Notes under the pieces: model-generated
The model's input: only the letters and a program-made list of their open reading frames with translations
What the model was told of the DNA's origin: nothing
Database searches by the model: none
In this document: piece by piece, positions 17,488 through 27,426 of the stretch
How the letters are laid out: each line of letters starts with the position of its first letter
Numbering within the stretch: the first letter of the stretch is position 1
Made by a program: the position numbers and the translations under genes
Origin: Planococcus sp. APC 4015
Lineage (GTDB): Bacteria; Actinomycetota; Actinomycetes; Actinomycetales; Microbacteriaceae
NCBI GenBank assembly: GCA_030407505.1
Contig: JASDDH010000003.1
Span: forward strand, 124,001 to 188,000
DNA length: 64,000 nt
Reading direction: 5' to 3'

Positions 17488-18519
17488 ATGAAAGCACCTC
17501 CAATGTCGAAGACGACTCCCCGCTCGATCACGATGAAAGACGTCGCGCTCCACGCCGGTGTCTCTCGCACCGCGGTGTCTCTGGTCTTGAACGGGCGCGA
17601 TTCGGTCGCCCTTGCCGACGAAACCCGCGCGCGGGTGTTGGCGGTCGCAGCAGAACTTGGCTACCGGCCCAACGCGGGGGCGCGGGCTCTCGCGAACCAG
17701 CGGAGCGACTGGTACGGGCTCGTCACCGAGATCGTCACGGCGCCGTTCGCGGTCGACATCATCAAGGGCGCCCAGGATCGCGCACTCATCGACGAGAAGT
17801 ACCTGCTGATCGCATCGACGGACTCCGACCCCGCGGCAGAGACCGCGGCCATCGAGCGTCTTCTCGAGCAGCGGGTCGAGGGGCTGCTGTACGCGGCGAC
17901 GTGGCACCGCGAGGTCACTCTTCCCGAGATCGCGCGGGAGGTGCCGACGGTGCTGGTGAACTGCTTCGACAGCGAAGGCCGGTTTCCGGCGGTCGTCCCC
18001 GACGAGCGTGCGGGCGGGCGCCGCGCAACCGAGCGTCTGCTCTCCGCGGGTCACCGCCGTATCGGCTTCGTGAACCTCGATCCCGACATCCCCGCCGCCG
18101 TCGGCCGTCGGATCGGCTTCCACGAGACGCTGCGCGAGGCGGGGATCTCGGCTGATGAGGAGCTCGAGATCTCGGGCCACGCCACCGCCGACGGCGGCTA
18201 TGCCGCGGCATCCGCTCTTCTCGATCTCGCCGACCCGCCCACCGCGCTCTTCTGCGCGAACGACCGCATGGCCATGGGCGCCTACGACGCGATCAAGGAG
18301 CGCGGACTGCGCATCCCCCAAGACATCGCCGTCATCGGATTCGACAATCAGGAGCTCATCGCGGCCTACCTGAGACCTGGACTGACGACGGTTGCACTGC
18401 CCTTCGACACGATGGGCGCCATAGGCGTCGAGCTTCTCGCCGCCATCATCACGGGTCAGTCGACCGTCACGAAAACCGTGACGGTCGACTGCCCGCTCCT
18501 CGAACGCGCGTCGGTGTGA
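17488..18519 (+). CDS. LacI-family repressor of the fructan operon
   Basis: 343 residues from ATG 17488; ATG 17503 (338 residues) is equally possible and neither has a strong SD. An ATG-type frame further upstream would start inside the promoter and is rejected. The DNA-binding part is ITMKDVALHAGVSRTAVSLV, with hinge residues up to GYRPNAGARALA; the sensor domain ends with VIGFDNQELIAAYLRPGLTTV. First gene of a co-directional run of seven genes (to 27382), directly behind two operators, so it is probably autoregulated and controls the transporter and GH32 enzymes. The effector is probably fructose or a fructo-oligosaccharide (inference). Confidence 0.9.
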   Translation: MKAPPMSKTTPRSITMKDVALHAGVSRTAVSLVLNGRDSVALADETRARVLAVAAELGYRPNAGARALANQRSDWYGLVTEIVTAPFAVDIIKGAQDRALIDEKYLLIASTDSDPAAETAAIERLLEQRVEGLLYAATWHREVTLPEIAREVPTVLVNCFDSEGRFPAVVPDERAGGRRATERLLSAGHRRIGFVNLDPDIPAAVGRRIGFHETLREAGISADEELEISGHATADGGYAAASALLDLADPPTALFCANDRMAMGAYDAIKERGLRIPQDIAVIGFDNQELIAAYLRPGLTTVALPFDTMGAIGVELLAAIITGQSTVTKTVTVDCPLLERASV

Positions 18520-18583
18520 CTGGACATCCCTGCCGGCGCGCAGCCCCTTCGGCTTCAACGAAGAAGAAAGGAACACCCTCATC

Positions 18584-20251
18584 ATGACAGTTCACAGGAA
18601 AGCGGTGCTCGTCGCGGCCGCGTTCGCGATGACGACGGCGCTCGCGCTCTCGGGCTGCAGTGCAGGCGGGAACGACTCCGCCGAGTCTCTGGACGGCAGT
18701 CAGCTGCTGACGATCCCGAGAGAGGACATGGGAACGTTCGACCGCAACTTCAACCCGTTCTCCAACCCCGACTTCCCCATGACCCAACAGGCGATCTACG
18801 AATCGATGCTCGTCTACAACCCTGCAGACGGCTCGACGACGCCGTGGCTCGCGACGGAATGGGAAGTCGCTCCCGACAGCATGGGGATCACCTACCAGCT
18901 GCGCGACGGCGTGAAGTGGTCCGACGGCGAGGCATTCACCGCCGATGACGTGGTGCTCTCCTTCGATCTGCAGCGCGAGATCCGCGGCGGCTTCGACTAC
19001 ATCGAGTCCGTCACCGCGGTGGACCCCCTGACCGTGCAGTTTGACTTCAGCCAGCCGTTCTCGCCCGCTCTGCTCGACATCGGGCAGCAGATCATCGCGC
19101 CGGCTCATATCTGGAGTGAGGTCGAGGACACCACGAAGTTCGCGAATGAAGAGCCGGTCGGCACCGGCCCGTACACCGAGGTCACGAGCTTCCAGGCGCA
19201 GTCGTTCGACCTGGGCAAGAACCCCGAGTACTGGCAGCCCGAGAAGCAGCAGATCGAGGGCATCCGCATGCTGGCATTCGCCGGCAACGACGGCGCGAAC
19301 CTCGCCGCGGCCAACGGCGACGTCGACTGGGCGCCTCAGTTCATCCCGAACATCGAGGAGGCCTACGTCGCGAAGGACCCGGAGAGCCGGTTCTACTGGT
19401 TCCCGCCCACGGGGTCGATGATCAACTGGCAGTTCAACACCACGAAGGCCCCCTTCGACGACCCGGATGTGCGCAAGGCGCTGTCGATGGCGGTCGATCG
19501 CGAGCAGGTCGCCGAGATCGGCATGCAGGGGTACACGACCCCCGCCGACTGCACGGGCCTGAGCGGTTCGTACGACACGTGGCGGGACGACGCGGTCGTC
19601 GAGTCGTGCACGTGGACGAAGCGTGACCTCGAGACGGCCGGCGAGATGCTGGATGCCGCGGGCATCACTCTCGGCGCGGACGGCACGCGCGTCCTCCCCG
19701 ACGGCACGCCGTTCGCCTTCGACTTCTCGGTGGGATCGACCTCGAGTGACTGGGTGTCGGTCGGCAACGTGATCTCGCAGAATCTGGCCGAGCTGGGCGT
19801 GACGGTCACCGTCGCCGCGAAGGACTGGGGCGACGTCTCAGCCGGGTACGAGAACGGAACGTTCGACTCGGGGATCGTGTGGAGCGCCAACGCGCCGACG
19901 CCGTACCAGTTCTACCGCGGCGTGATGAGCACCGAGACGGTGAAACCGGTCGGAGAGCAGACCTTCGACAACTACCACCGCTACGGCAGCCCGGAGGCGG
20001 ACACGCTTCTGGCGGAGTTCGCCGCGGCACCCGACGAGGCGGCGCAGATCGATGCGGCCGACAAGCTGCAGGCGCTCTTCGCCGAGGAAGCGCCGCTCGC
20101 TCCGCTGTTCCCCGGGCCCGAGTGGGGCGCCGCGAGCACCGAGCGCTTCACCGGCTGGCCCACCGAAGAGGACCCCTATGCGACGCTCTCCACGCGCGCG
20201 CGCACCACGGTCCTCGTCCTCACCTCCCTCGAGCCAGTCACCGCCGACTGA
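18584..20251 (+). CDS. ABC transporter lipoprotein, family 5 (oligopeptide-type) solute-binding protein
   Basis: 555 residues. A lipoprotein signal is clear: MTVHRKAV, hydrophobic stretch, lipobox LSGC with Cys25. The mature protein follows the SBP_bac_5 pattern (WLATEWEVAPDSMGITYQLRDGVKWSDGEAFTADDV, then DVRKALSMAVDREQ and a C-terminal segment APLAPLFPGPEW). Family 5 proteins usually bind peptides or nickel, but some bind oligosaccharides; the co-transcribed GH32 enzymes argue for fructo-oligosaccharides or difructose anhydrides. AAGGAA precedes the ATG. It starts 64 bases after the LacI stop and would anchor on the outer face of the membrane. Confidence 0.9.
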   Translation: MTVHRKAVLVAAAFAMTTALALSGCSAGGNDSAESLDGSQLLTIPREDMGTFDRNFNPFSNPDFPMTQQAIYESMLVYNPADGSTTPWLATEWEVAPDSMGITYQLRDGVKWSDGEAFTADDVVLSFDLQREIRGGFDYIESVTAVDPLTVQFDFSQPFSPALLDIGQQIIAPAHIWSEVEDTTKFANEEPVGTGPYTEVTSFQAQSFDLGKNPEYWQPEKQQIEGIRMLAFAGNDGANLAAANGDVDWAPQFIPNIEEAYVAKDPESRFYWFPPTGSMINWQFNTTKAPFDDPDVRKALSMAVDREQVAEIGMQGYTTPADCTGLSGSYDTWRDDAVVESCTWTKRDLETAGEMLDAAGITLGADGTRVLPDGTPFAFDFSVGSTSSDWVSVGNVISQNLAELGVTVTVAAKDWGDVSAGYENGTFDSGIVWSANAPTPYQFYRGVMSTETVKPVGEQTFDNYHRYGSPEADTLLAEFAAAPDEAAQIDAADKLQALFAEEAPLAPLFPGPEWGAASTERFTGWPTEEDPYATLSTRARTTVLVLTSLEPVTAD

Positions 20252-20318
20252 GAAACCGTCCGTCCTGCTGCGTCGCGTCGGTCGGCGCGGCGCAGCGGGA
20301 CCGATCTGGAGTCACTCC

Positions 20319-21296
20319 ATGGGCTACATGCTGCGACGCTTCGGGTTCTACCTCGTCGCGTTCTGGGTGTCGATCACCCTCAACTTCTTCCTTCCCCGCT
20401 TCATGCCCGGCGACCCGGTGTCGCGCATGGTCGCTCGTCTGCAAGGACAGCTCCGCCCCGATCAGATCGAGGCGCTGCGCAACTCGTTCGGTCTCAGCGA
20501 CGCCCCCCTGTGGGAGCAGTACGTGCGCTACCTCGGGCAGATCTTCACGGGCGATCTCGGATTCTCCATCTCGCGGTTCCCCACGCCGGTCATCGACGTC
20601 ATCGGCGGAGTGATCGGATGGACTCTGCTGCTGGGCTTCGTCTCGCTGATCATCGCGGTCGTGCTCGGGAACCTGCTCGGAGTCCTCGCCGCGTGGCGCC
20701 GAGGCGGAGTCCTGGACTCCTACATCCCGCCCTTCCTCATCTTCATCGGCTCGTTCCCCTACTTCTGGCTCGCCATGGGGCTCCTGTACGTCTTCGGGGT
20801 CACCCTCGGCTGGTTCCCGGTGCGGCACGCGTACGGCGTCGGGATGACGCCCGAGTTCTCGCTGGCCTTCATCGGCGACGTCGCCTACCACCTGGTCCTC
20901 CCGGCGACGTCGATCGTCCTGGTCTCGATCGGCGGCTGGATGCTCGGCATGCGGAACACGATGATCGCGACGAACGCCGAGGACTACATCGTCATGGCGG
21001 AGGCGAAGGGGCTGCGTCCCAACCGCATCATCACGCAGTACGCGGCGCGCAACGCCCTGCTCCCGTCCGTCACCGCGTTCGGGATGTCGCTGGGCTTCGT
21101 CGTCGGCGGTGCGCTGCTGACCGAGGTCGTCTTCGCCTACCCGGGGGTCGGCTACACGCTGCTGTCTGCAGTGCAGAACCTGGACTACCCCCTCATGCAG
21201 GGCCTCTTCCTGACGATCACCACGTTCGTGCTGATCGCAAACTTCCTCGTGGACATCGTGTACGTGCGCCTCGACCCGCGCGTGCGCGTGAGCTGA
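20319..21296 (+). CDS. ABC transporter permease, DppB/OppB type
   Basis: 325 residues, about six helices. The start is ATG 20319 with GGAG eight to eleven bases before it. N-terminal MLRRFGFYLVAFWVSITLNF, PGDPVSRM and LRPDQIEALRNSFGLSDAPL are typical of OppB/DppB-type permeases. The EAA cytoplasmic loop is ...VMAEAKGLRPNRIITQYAARNALLPSV. Partner of the permease at 21309; together they form the membrane channel of the importer. Confidence 0.92.
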   Translation: MGYMLRRFGFYLVAFWVSITLNFFLPRFMPGDPVSRMVARLQGQLRPDQIEALRNSFGLSDAPLWEQYVRYLGQIFTGDLGFSISRFPTPVIDVIGGVIGWTLLLGFVSLIIAVVLGNLLGVLAAWRRGGVLDSYIPPFLIFIGSFPYFWLAMGLLYVFGVTLGWFPVRHAYGVGMTPEFSLAFIGDVAYHLVLPATSIVLVSIGGWMLGMRNTMIATNAEDYIVMAEAKGLRPNRIITQYAARNALLPSVTAFGMSLGFVVGGALLTEVVFAYPGVGYTLLSAVQNLDYPLMQGLFLTITTFVLIANFLVDIVYVRLDPRVRVS

Positions 21297-21308
21297 ACGG
21301 AGCGCGTG

Positions 21309-22340
21309 ATGTCACTCGCACAGAACCCTCAGGCGATGGCCGAACTCGATCTCGGCACCGGGCAGGGCCCGGACGGACGACTTCGCGCCGCGCCACCCGC
21401 GCGCAGACGAAACGGCGGAGGACTCATCCGCGGTCTGGTGGGCAACGCCAAATCGGTTGCGGGAATCGTGATCCTCGTCATCTTCCTGCTCATCGCGGTC
21501 TTCGCGCCGGTCATCTCGCCGGCCGACCCCAATCTGATCACCGGCATGGGGTCTCAGCCGCCATCGCCCGAGCACTGGCTCGGAACGACGGCGAAGGGGC
21601 AGGACGTCCTCGCCCTCAACATCTGGGGATCGCGTTCGTCGCTGTTCGTGGGTTTCGCCGTCGGAACCTTGGCGACGATCGTCGGACTGGTCGTCGGCCT
21701 CGCATCGGCGTACCTCGGACGCTGGGTGGACAACGTCCTGTCCCTCGTCACGAACGTGTTCCTGCTGCTGCCGGGGCTTCCGCTCCTCGTCATCCTCGCG
21801 GCGTTCCTGCCGCAGGGACTCGGCACCGTCATCCTCGTGCTCGTGATCACCGGGTGGGCAGGATCAGCACGCGTGCTGCGGTCGCAGGCGATGTCCATCC
21901 GCGGCAAGGACTTCGTCGGCGCCGCCCAGGTGACGGGCGAGACCGGCATGCGCATCATGTTCCGCGAGATGCTGCCCAACATGGCATCCATCGTCATGAG
22001 CACGTTCCTCGCCTGCGTGATCTTCGGCATCGGCGCCCAGGCGGCCCTGGAGTTCTTGGGCCTGGGCGACATCAGCACCGTCAGCTGGGGCACCAACCTC
22101 TACTGGGCGAGCAACGACGGCGCACTGCTCACCGGCGCCTGGTGGGCGTTCGTCCCTCCGGGTGTCTGCATCGCCCTCGTCGCCTTCGCGCTCGCCCTGG
22201 TCAACTACGGCGTCGACGAGACCACCAACCCGCGTCTGCGCAGGCCCCGCCGGCGCACGACCCCCGACGAGCCCACGCGTGTCGCCACTACGCGCGACAC
22301 GAGGCGTCCCGTCATCCGACCCGAGGAGAAGGCCCGATGA
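21309..22340 (+). CDS. ABC transporter permease, DppC/OppC type
   Basis: 343 residues from ATG 21309 (GGAG six bases upstream; a GTG one codon earlier is less well placed). A hydrophilic N-terminal 45 residues precede helix 1, then LGTTAKGQDVLALNIWGSR, the conserved segment after helix 1 in DppC-type permeases. The EAA loop is FVGAAQVTGETGMRIMFREMLPNM. The stop overlaps the start of the first ATPase (ATGA at 22337). A basic, proline-rich C-terminal tail of about 35 residues follows the last helix. Confidence 0.92.
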   Translation: MSLAQNPQAMAELDLGTGQGPDGRLRAAPPARRRNGGGLIRGLVGNAKSVAGIVILVIFLLIAVFAPVISPADPNLITGMGSQPPSPEHWLGTTAKGQDVLALNIWGSRSSLFVGFAVGTLATIVGLVVGLASAYLGRWVDNVLSLVTNVFLLLPGLPLLVILAAFLPQGLGTVILVLVITGWAGSARVLRSQAMSIRGKDFVGAAQVTGETGMRIMFREMLPNMASIVMSTFLACVIFGIGAQAALEFLGLGDISTVSWGTNLYWASNDGALLTGAWWAFVPPGVCIALVAFALALVNYGVDETTNPRLRRPRRRTTPDEPTRVATTRDTRRPVIRPEEKAR

Positions 22341-23254
22341 GCGTTCCCCTGCTCGAGATCGACGACCTCAGCGTCGAGTACGTCACCGAGGCGCGTACCG
22401 TGCGCGCGGTCGACCGCGTCAGCTTCTCCATCGCAGAACGCGAGGTGTTCGGGCTGGCGGGCGAATCCGGCTGCGGAAAATCGACGATCGCCAACGCGAT
22501 CCTTCGCCTGCTGCGCGACCCCGCGGTCATCGCCGGCGGATCGATCCGGTTCGCCGGAACGGATGTGCTCGCGCTGAGCGCTTCCGAACTGCGCGAATTC
22601 CGCTGGCGCCAGGTGGCGATGGTGTTCCAGAGCGCCATGAACTCGCTCAACCCCGTGCTCACGATCGGGGCGCAGATCGCCGACATCTTCACGACGCACG
22701 AGGGGATGTCGAAGAAGGCCGCCATCAGCCGAGCCGGCGAGCTGCTCGATCTGGTGGGCATCCCGCGAGACCGCCTGCGGTCCTACCCCCACCAGCTGTC
22801 GGGTGGGATGCGGCAGCGCGTCGTCATCGCGATGGCGACGGCGCTTCGACCACCTCTGCTGATCATGGACGAGCCCACGACCGCCCTCGACGTGGTCGTG
22901 CAGCAGGAGATCATGGCGCAGATCAAGGACCTGCAGCAGGAACTGGGATTCGCGATCCTCTTCATCACCCACGACATATCGCTGATGGTCGAGCTGTCCG
23001 ACCGCATGGCGATCATGTACGCCGGCCGTTTCGTCGAGACCTCGTCGGCGGGGGAGATCTTCGGCGCACCCCGGCATCCCTACACACGGGCGCTGATGAG
23101 CGCATTCCCGCCGATGACCGGTCCGCGCACGCGGCTTCACGGCCTCGGCGAAGGCGTGAGGTTCCGTGACATCCCTGACCTCGAACCAGTGACGCCGACC
23201 CACTGGGTGGCACCCAGCACTGACGACACGCTGATCACGGAGGCCATCTCATGA
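22337..23254 (+). CDS. ABC transporter ATPase, DppD/OppD type
   Basis: 305 residues. Walker [11 protein letters not shown]-loop [11 protein letters not shown], signature LSGGMRQR, Walker [13 protein letters not shown] and H-loop ITHDI are all present. The C-terminal extension after [12 protein letters not shown] is the oligopeptide-transporter domain, though it lacks the complete cysteine cluster sometimes seen there. Overlaps the upstream permease and the downstream ATPase by four bases each, so subunit stoichiometry is likely set by coupled translation. Confidence 0.93.
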   Translation: MSVPLLEIDDLSVEYVTEARTVRAVDRVSFSIAEREVFGLAGESGCGKSTIANAILRLLRDPAVIAGGSIRFAGTDVLALSASELREFRWRQVAMVFQSAMNSLNPVLTIGAQIADIFTTHEGMSKKAAISRAGELLDLVGIPRDRLRSYPHQLSGGMRQRVVIAMATALRPPLLIMDEPTTALDVVVQQEIMAQIKDLQQELGFAILFITHDISLMVELSDRMAIMYAGRFVETSSAGEIFGAPRHPYTRALMSAFPPMTGPRTRLHGLGEGVRFRDIPDLEPVTPTHWVAPSTDDTLITEAIS

Positions 23255-24285
23255 CCGACCAGGACACCCCGGTTCTCTCGACCCGGGGACTGCAGAAGAC
23301 CTTCACCGTCGGAGGGGCCTTCTCGCGTAAGCAGGTCCGGGCTCTCGGCGGAGTCGACCTCGACATCGCGCATGGAGAGATCGTGGCGCTCGTCGGCGAG
23401 TCGGGCAGCGGCAAGTCCACGCTCGCGCGCTGCATCGCCCGCCTCGAACAGCCGTCCGCCGGCACGTTCCTCTTCGAAGGCGAAGACATCATCGCCACGT
23501 CGAAGCGGCGAGCGACGCGCGAGTACCGCTCGGCGGTGCAGATGATCTTCCAGGACCCCTTCGGTTCACTGAACCCCGTGCACCGGATCGGCCACTTCCT
23601 GGAGAGGCCCCTGCGCATCCACGGAGCAGCGTCGGGCCGTGACGCCATCGAGCAGGCCAAGCGACGCCTCATGGCGAAGGTGGGACTGCCCGACGAGATG
23701 CTCGACCGCTATCCCCACGAGCTGTCGGGTGGTCAGCGTCAGCGCATCGCCATCGCCCGCGCGCTCGCCGTCAACCCCCGGCTCCTCCTCGCCGACGAGC
23801 CGACGTCGATGCTCGACGTCTCGGTGCGTATCGGGGTGCTCAATCTCATGCGCAGCCTGTGCGAGGAGCAGGGGATCTCGATGCTGTACATCACCCATGA
23901 CCTGGCTTCGGCGCGATACCTCGCCGACCGCATCGTGGTGATGTTCGCCGGGGAGTTCGTCGAGGGCGGAGATGCGATGGAGCTGCTCGCGCGACCCGCC
24001 CATCCGTACACGCGTCTGCTCATCTCGGCGGTGCCCGACCCGAAGCGGACCGATCCGTTCGACGCGGTCGAGCGCGCTCAGCTGCGACGCGAGGTTCTGC
24101 AGCCGACGCATTGCGCCTACACCGCAGAGGCTGTCGAACCGTGCTCGGCCGAGAAGCCGATGTTCCATCGGCTGAGCGAGAAGCCGCAGCACTGGGTGCG
24201 ATGCGGTCTCTACGCCCCGCCCGCCGACGCGCCCGGCACCGCACTGGAACAGGCCGCTGACGATCAGGAGAACGACGCCGCATGA
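23251..24285 (+). CDS. ABC transporter ATPase, DppF/OppF type
   Basis: 344 residues. Walker [11 protein letters not shown]-loop [15 protein letters not shown], signature LSGGQRQR, Walker [17 protein letters not shown] and H-loop ITHDLASA. The tail carries a Cys-containing oligopeptide-transporter extension ([13 protein letters not shown]...HWVRCGLY). Pairs with the ATPase at 22337. The stop overlaps the following GH32 start (ATGA at 24282), which ties substrate import directly to intracellular hydrolysis. Confidence 0.93.
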   Translation: MTDQDTPVLSTRGLQKTFTVGGAFSRKQVRALGGVDLDIAHGEIVALVGESGSGKSTLARCIARLEQPSAGTFLFEGEDIIATSKRRATREYRSAVQMIFQDPFGSLNPVHRIGHFLERPLRIHGAASGRDAIEQAKRRLMAKVGLPDEMLDRYPHELSGGQRQRIAIARALAVNPRLLLADEPTSMLDVSVRIGVLNLMRSLCEEQGISMLYITHDLASARYLADRIVVMFAGEFVEGGDAMELLARPAHPYTRLLISAVPDPKRTDPFDAVERAQLRREVLQPTHCAYTAEAVEPCSAEKPMFHRLSEKPQHWVRCGLYAPPADAPGTALEQAADDQENDAA

Positions 24286-25754
24286 TGAACGACACCACGA
24301 CCGCTGTCGAGGCTGCGACGGCCGATCTCGCGGCGCGGGCCGCGCTGGACCCGCACCGGCCTGCCTTCCACTTCGTCTCACCGGCCGGTTGGCTGAACGA
24401 CCCGAACGGGCTCACGCAGCGGGACGGCTGGTACCACCTCTTCTACCAGTACAACCCGTTCGACGCGGTCCATGACCGCATCCACTGGGGGCATGCGCGC
24501 AGCAGGGACCTCCTGCACTGGGAACACCTCCCCATCGCTCTGACCCCCGGCGACGGGCCCGACGCCGACGGCTGCTGGTCCGGCGTGCTCGTCGACGACC
24601 ACGGCGTGCCGACGCTGGTGTATTCCGGTCGCCGCGACGGGATCGAGCTGCCCTGCGTGGCGACGGGTTCGGCGGATCTGCTCGAATGGACGACGGATGC
24701 CGCGAACCCGGTCATCCCGGCACCGCCTGGCGACCTCGACATCGTCGCCTTCCGCGATCACTGCGTGTGGCGGGAACCCGATGACGGGAGCTGGCGTCAC
24801 ATCGTCGGCTCCGGAATCCGCGGAGCGGGCGGCACGGCGCTGCTGTACGAATCGGACGACCTGCGCTCGTGGCGATACGTCGGCCCGTTGCTCGTCGGCG
24901 ACGTGGACGCCCAGCCGCGCACGGCACCGGACTGGACCGGAACGATGTGGGAGTGCGTCGATCTCTTCAGTGTGGGATCAGGCGCTCTCGCCACGGATGC
25001 GCTCGTCTTCTCGGCATGGGATGACGGCGTGACCCACCACCCGCTGTACTGGACGGGCCGCTACCGCGGCGATCGTTTCGAGCCGCGGGCGCTCCACCGA
25101 CTGGACCTCGGCGGTCGCTTCTTCTATGCGCCTCAGTCGATGCGCGACGAGGCGGGCAGGCGCGTCATGTTCGGCTGGATGCAGGAGGGGCGAACCGATG
25201 CGGCGGCTGTCGCCGCCGGATGGTCGGGAGTGATGTCTCTGCCCCGAGTGGTCACCGCCGAAGCCGACGGATCGCTGCACCAGGCTCCCGCTCCCGAGGT
25301 CGACGCCCTCCGCGCCGAGCTGCTCTTCGACGGCGAACCGTCGGGCCTGAGCCGGGACGCGATCGAGGGCGACCAGCTCGACCTCGACATCGAGGCGGAG
25401 CTCGAGCCCGGAGGATCGCTCGACGTGACGGTGTGCGCCACCCCCGATGGCGAGGAGCGGACCGTCTACCGCCTGCGACGAGTCGGCGATCAGGCTGAGT
25501 TCTCGCTCGACCGGACGCGCTCCAGCCTCGATGGAACCACTGATGCGAAACCGCTGTCGGGACGGATCCCCCTCGACGGAGGCGTCGTGCGACTGAGGAT
25601 CCTGGTGGATCACTCGGCACTCGAGGCCTTCGCGAACGGGGTTCCCCTGGCCGCACGCGTCTATCCCACCCGGGGCGACGCGCAGGGCGTCACCGTCGAC
25701 TTCGACGGCGCCCGGGCTGCGGTGCGCGCCTGGCGCGTCTCATCCGCTCGCTGA
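24282..25754 (+). CDS. GH32 fructosidase, intracellular (sucrose / fructo-oligosaccharide hydrolase)
   Basis: 490 residues, usual for GH32 hydrolases. Nucleophile Asp40 is in WLNDPNG, the transition-state motif is FRDH (Arg158-Asp159) where RDP is usual, and the acid/base Glu224 is in WECVDLF where ECP is usual. The five-bladed propeller is followed by a beta-sandwich with VDHSALEAFANG, typical of the family. No signal peptide, so it acts on imported sucrose, fructo-oligosaccharides or difructose anhydrides and releases fructose. Co-translated with the ATPase upstream by a four-base overlap. Confidence 0.9.
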   Translation: MMNDTTTAVEAATADLAARAALDPHRPAFHFVSPAGWLNDPNGLTQRDGWYHLFYQYNPFDAVHDRIHWGHARSRDLLHWEHLPIALTPGDGPDADGCWSGVLVDDHGVPTLVYSGRRDGIELPCVATGSADLLEWTTDAANPVIPAPPGDLDIVAFRDHCVWREPDDGSWRHIVGSGIRGAGGTALLYESDDLRSWRYVGPLLVGDVDAQPRTAPDWTGTMWECVDLFSVGSGALATDALVFSAWDDGVTHHPLYWTGRYRGDRFEPRALHRLDLGGRFFYAPQSMRDEAGRRVMFGWMQEGRTDAAAVAAGWSGVMSLPRVVTAEADGSLHQAPAPEVDALRAELLFDGEPSGLSRDAIEGDQLDLDIEAELEPGGSLDVTVCATPDGEERTVYRLRRVGDQAEFSLDRTRSSLDGTTDAKPLSGRIPLDGGVVRLRILVDHSALEAFANGVPLAARVYPTRGDAQGVTVDFDGARAAVRAWRVSSAR

Positions 25755-25807
25755 CGACTTACCTGCTCGATACCCGCAGTCGCGATCCGAAGAAATGAAG
25801 GTGACTC

Positions 25808-27382
25808 ATGCAAGATCCCACCCCTGTCTCGCGCCGCACGCTCTTCGCCGGTGCCGGGGCGGTTGCCCTGGGCGGAACACTCGCTGCCGCTGTCGGCGCG
25901 CCCGCCGCCGCTCTGTCGGGCTCCGTCTCGGCCGCACCACCGTCGAAAGGACGCACGCGCATGCGACCCGAGTACCACTTCAGCGTTCCCGACAACTGGA
26001 AGAACGACCCCCAGCGTCCCCTCTACCTCGACGGTGAGTACCACTACTACTACCTGTACAACGCCGACTACATCGAAGGTGGCGGCGGGACGTCGTGGCG
26101 GCGCGCGACCACGCGTGACCACGTGTCGTTCCGCGACCGCGGCGTCGCCATTCCGAAGTTCAGCAACGCGAACGGCGACTGCTGGTCGGGATGCCTCGTG
26201 GTGGATGAGCAGGGCACTGCAGGCTTCGGCAAGGGCGCAATCATCGCCCTCGTGACGCAGGCGCCCGAAGGGCGCCAGGCACAGTACCTCTGGTACTCCA
26301 CGGACCGGGGAGTGTCCTTCCGTTCGGGCGGAGATGCACCGGTGCTGCCGAACCCGGGGGTGCCCGACTTCCGAGATCCCAAGGTGATCTGGGATGCCGA
26401 CCGCAAGCGCTGGTTCCTGGCGAACGCCGAAGGCAGGAAGATCGGGTTCTACATTTCTGCCGATCTGCGATCGTGGCGGCGTGTCGGTGAGTTCGAGCGC
26501 ACCGACCTCGGGGTTCTGGAGTGCCCCGACATCTTCCGCATGACCGCCGACGACGGCACGAGCCACTGGGTGCTCGGCATCAGTGCCAACGGCAAGGCTC
26601 GCGGGTTGCCGGCGACCTACGCGTATTGGACCGGTGCGTTCGACGGATCTTCCTTCGTAGCCGATCATGCCGAGCCGGAGTGGCTCGACTACGGGTTCGA
26701 CTTCTACGGCGCCGTGACCTACCCCCACCACGATGCGGCGGGCGCGGAGGACGCGACACTGCGCCGGGCGATCGGCTGGGCCAATTTCTGGGACTACCCG
26801 CACAACACCCCGACGCTCGCAACCGACGGCTACAACGGCGACGACATGATCGTGCGCGACGTGCGGCTCCGGCGGGGGAGCGGCGGGTACTTCCTCGCCT
26901 CGACGCCGACGGCGGCACTCGAGCGATACGCGAAGAAGACGCGCCGGCTCGGCGACGTCGAGGTCAGCGGCACACGCGATCTCGACATCCGGTCGTTGGC
27001 TTACGATCTGTCGTGCGAGCTCACGTGGGACCCCGCGGCACCGCCCGCCAACGCCGGCCTCGAGGTGTGTCGGGCTCCGGGCGGCGGGCGTCACGTCGCC
27101 GTCGGTGCATTCCTGCCCGGACCGTTCGTCTACGTCAACCGGCGCCCCACGATCAATCCGACGGGTGGAGAATCGCAGACGCCGATCGATCCCTCCTCGG
27201 GACGATTGAAGATGCGCCTTCTCGTCGACCGCACGAGCGTCGAGCTCTTCGTCGGGGACGGTCGCGTGGTGCATTCCCACCGGGTCTTCCCGCTGGAGGG
27301 TGATGACCGCATCCGTCTGTACGCGCACGACGGTCGGGCCACGTTCGGCTCACTCACCATCCGGGAGCTGTCGGTCCCGTAG
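25808..27382 (+). CDS. Tat-exported GH32 enzyme, levanase / levan-fructotransferase type
   Basis: 524 residues. A Tat signal (SRRTLFAGAGAVALGG, twin Arg 9-10) ends at an Ala-rich site around 36-43. GH32 motifs: WKNDPQRP with Asp67, FRDPK with Asp190, LECPDIF with Glu238. The DPQRP form of the first motif and segments such as WVLGISANGKARGLPATYAY agree with what I remember of Arthrobacter levan fructotransferases (difructose anhydride IV forming) better than with ordinary invertases; that comparison is from memory. It would cut extracellular levan and supply the importer encoded just upstream. Starts 54 bases after the intracellular GH32. Confidence 0.85.
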   Translation: MQDPTPVSRRTLFAGAGAVALGGTLAAAVGAPAAALSGSVSAAPPSKGRTRMRPEYHFSVPDNWKNDPQRPLYLDGEYHYYYLYNADYIEGGGGTSWRRATTRDHVSFRDRGVAIPKFSNANGDCWSGCLVVDEQGTAGFGKGAIIALVTQAPEGRQAQYLWYSTDRGVSFRSGGDAPVLPNPGVPDFRDPKVIWDADRKRWFLANAEGRKIGFYISADLRSWRRVGEFERTDLGVLECPDIFRMTADDGTSHWVLGISANGKARGLPATYAYWTGAFDGSSFVADHAEPEWLDYGFDFYGAVTYPHHDAAGAEDATLRRAIGWANFWDYPHNTPTLATDGYNGDDMIVRDVRLRRGSGGYFLASTPTAALERYAKKTRRLGDVEVSGTRDLDIRSLAYDLSCELTWDPAAPPANAGLEVCRAPGGGRHVAVGAFLPGPFVYVNRRPTINPTGGESQTPIDPSSGRLKMRLLVDRTSVELFVGDGRVVHSHRVFPLEGDDRIRLYAHDGRATFGSLTIRELSVP

Positions 27383-27426
27383 CCGACGCCCGGAGCAGCC
27401 CCTGTCGGTGAACGGTCGGTGCGATC

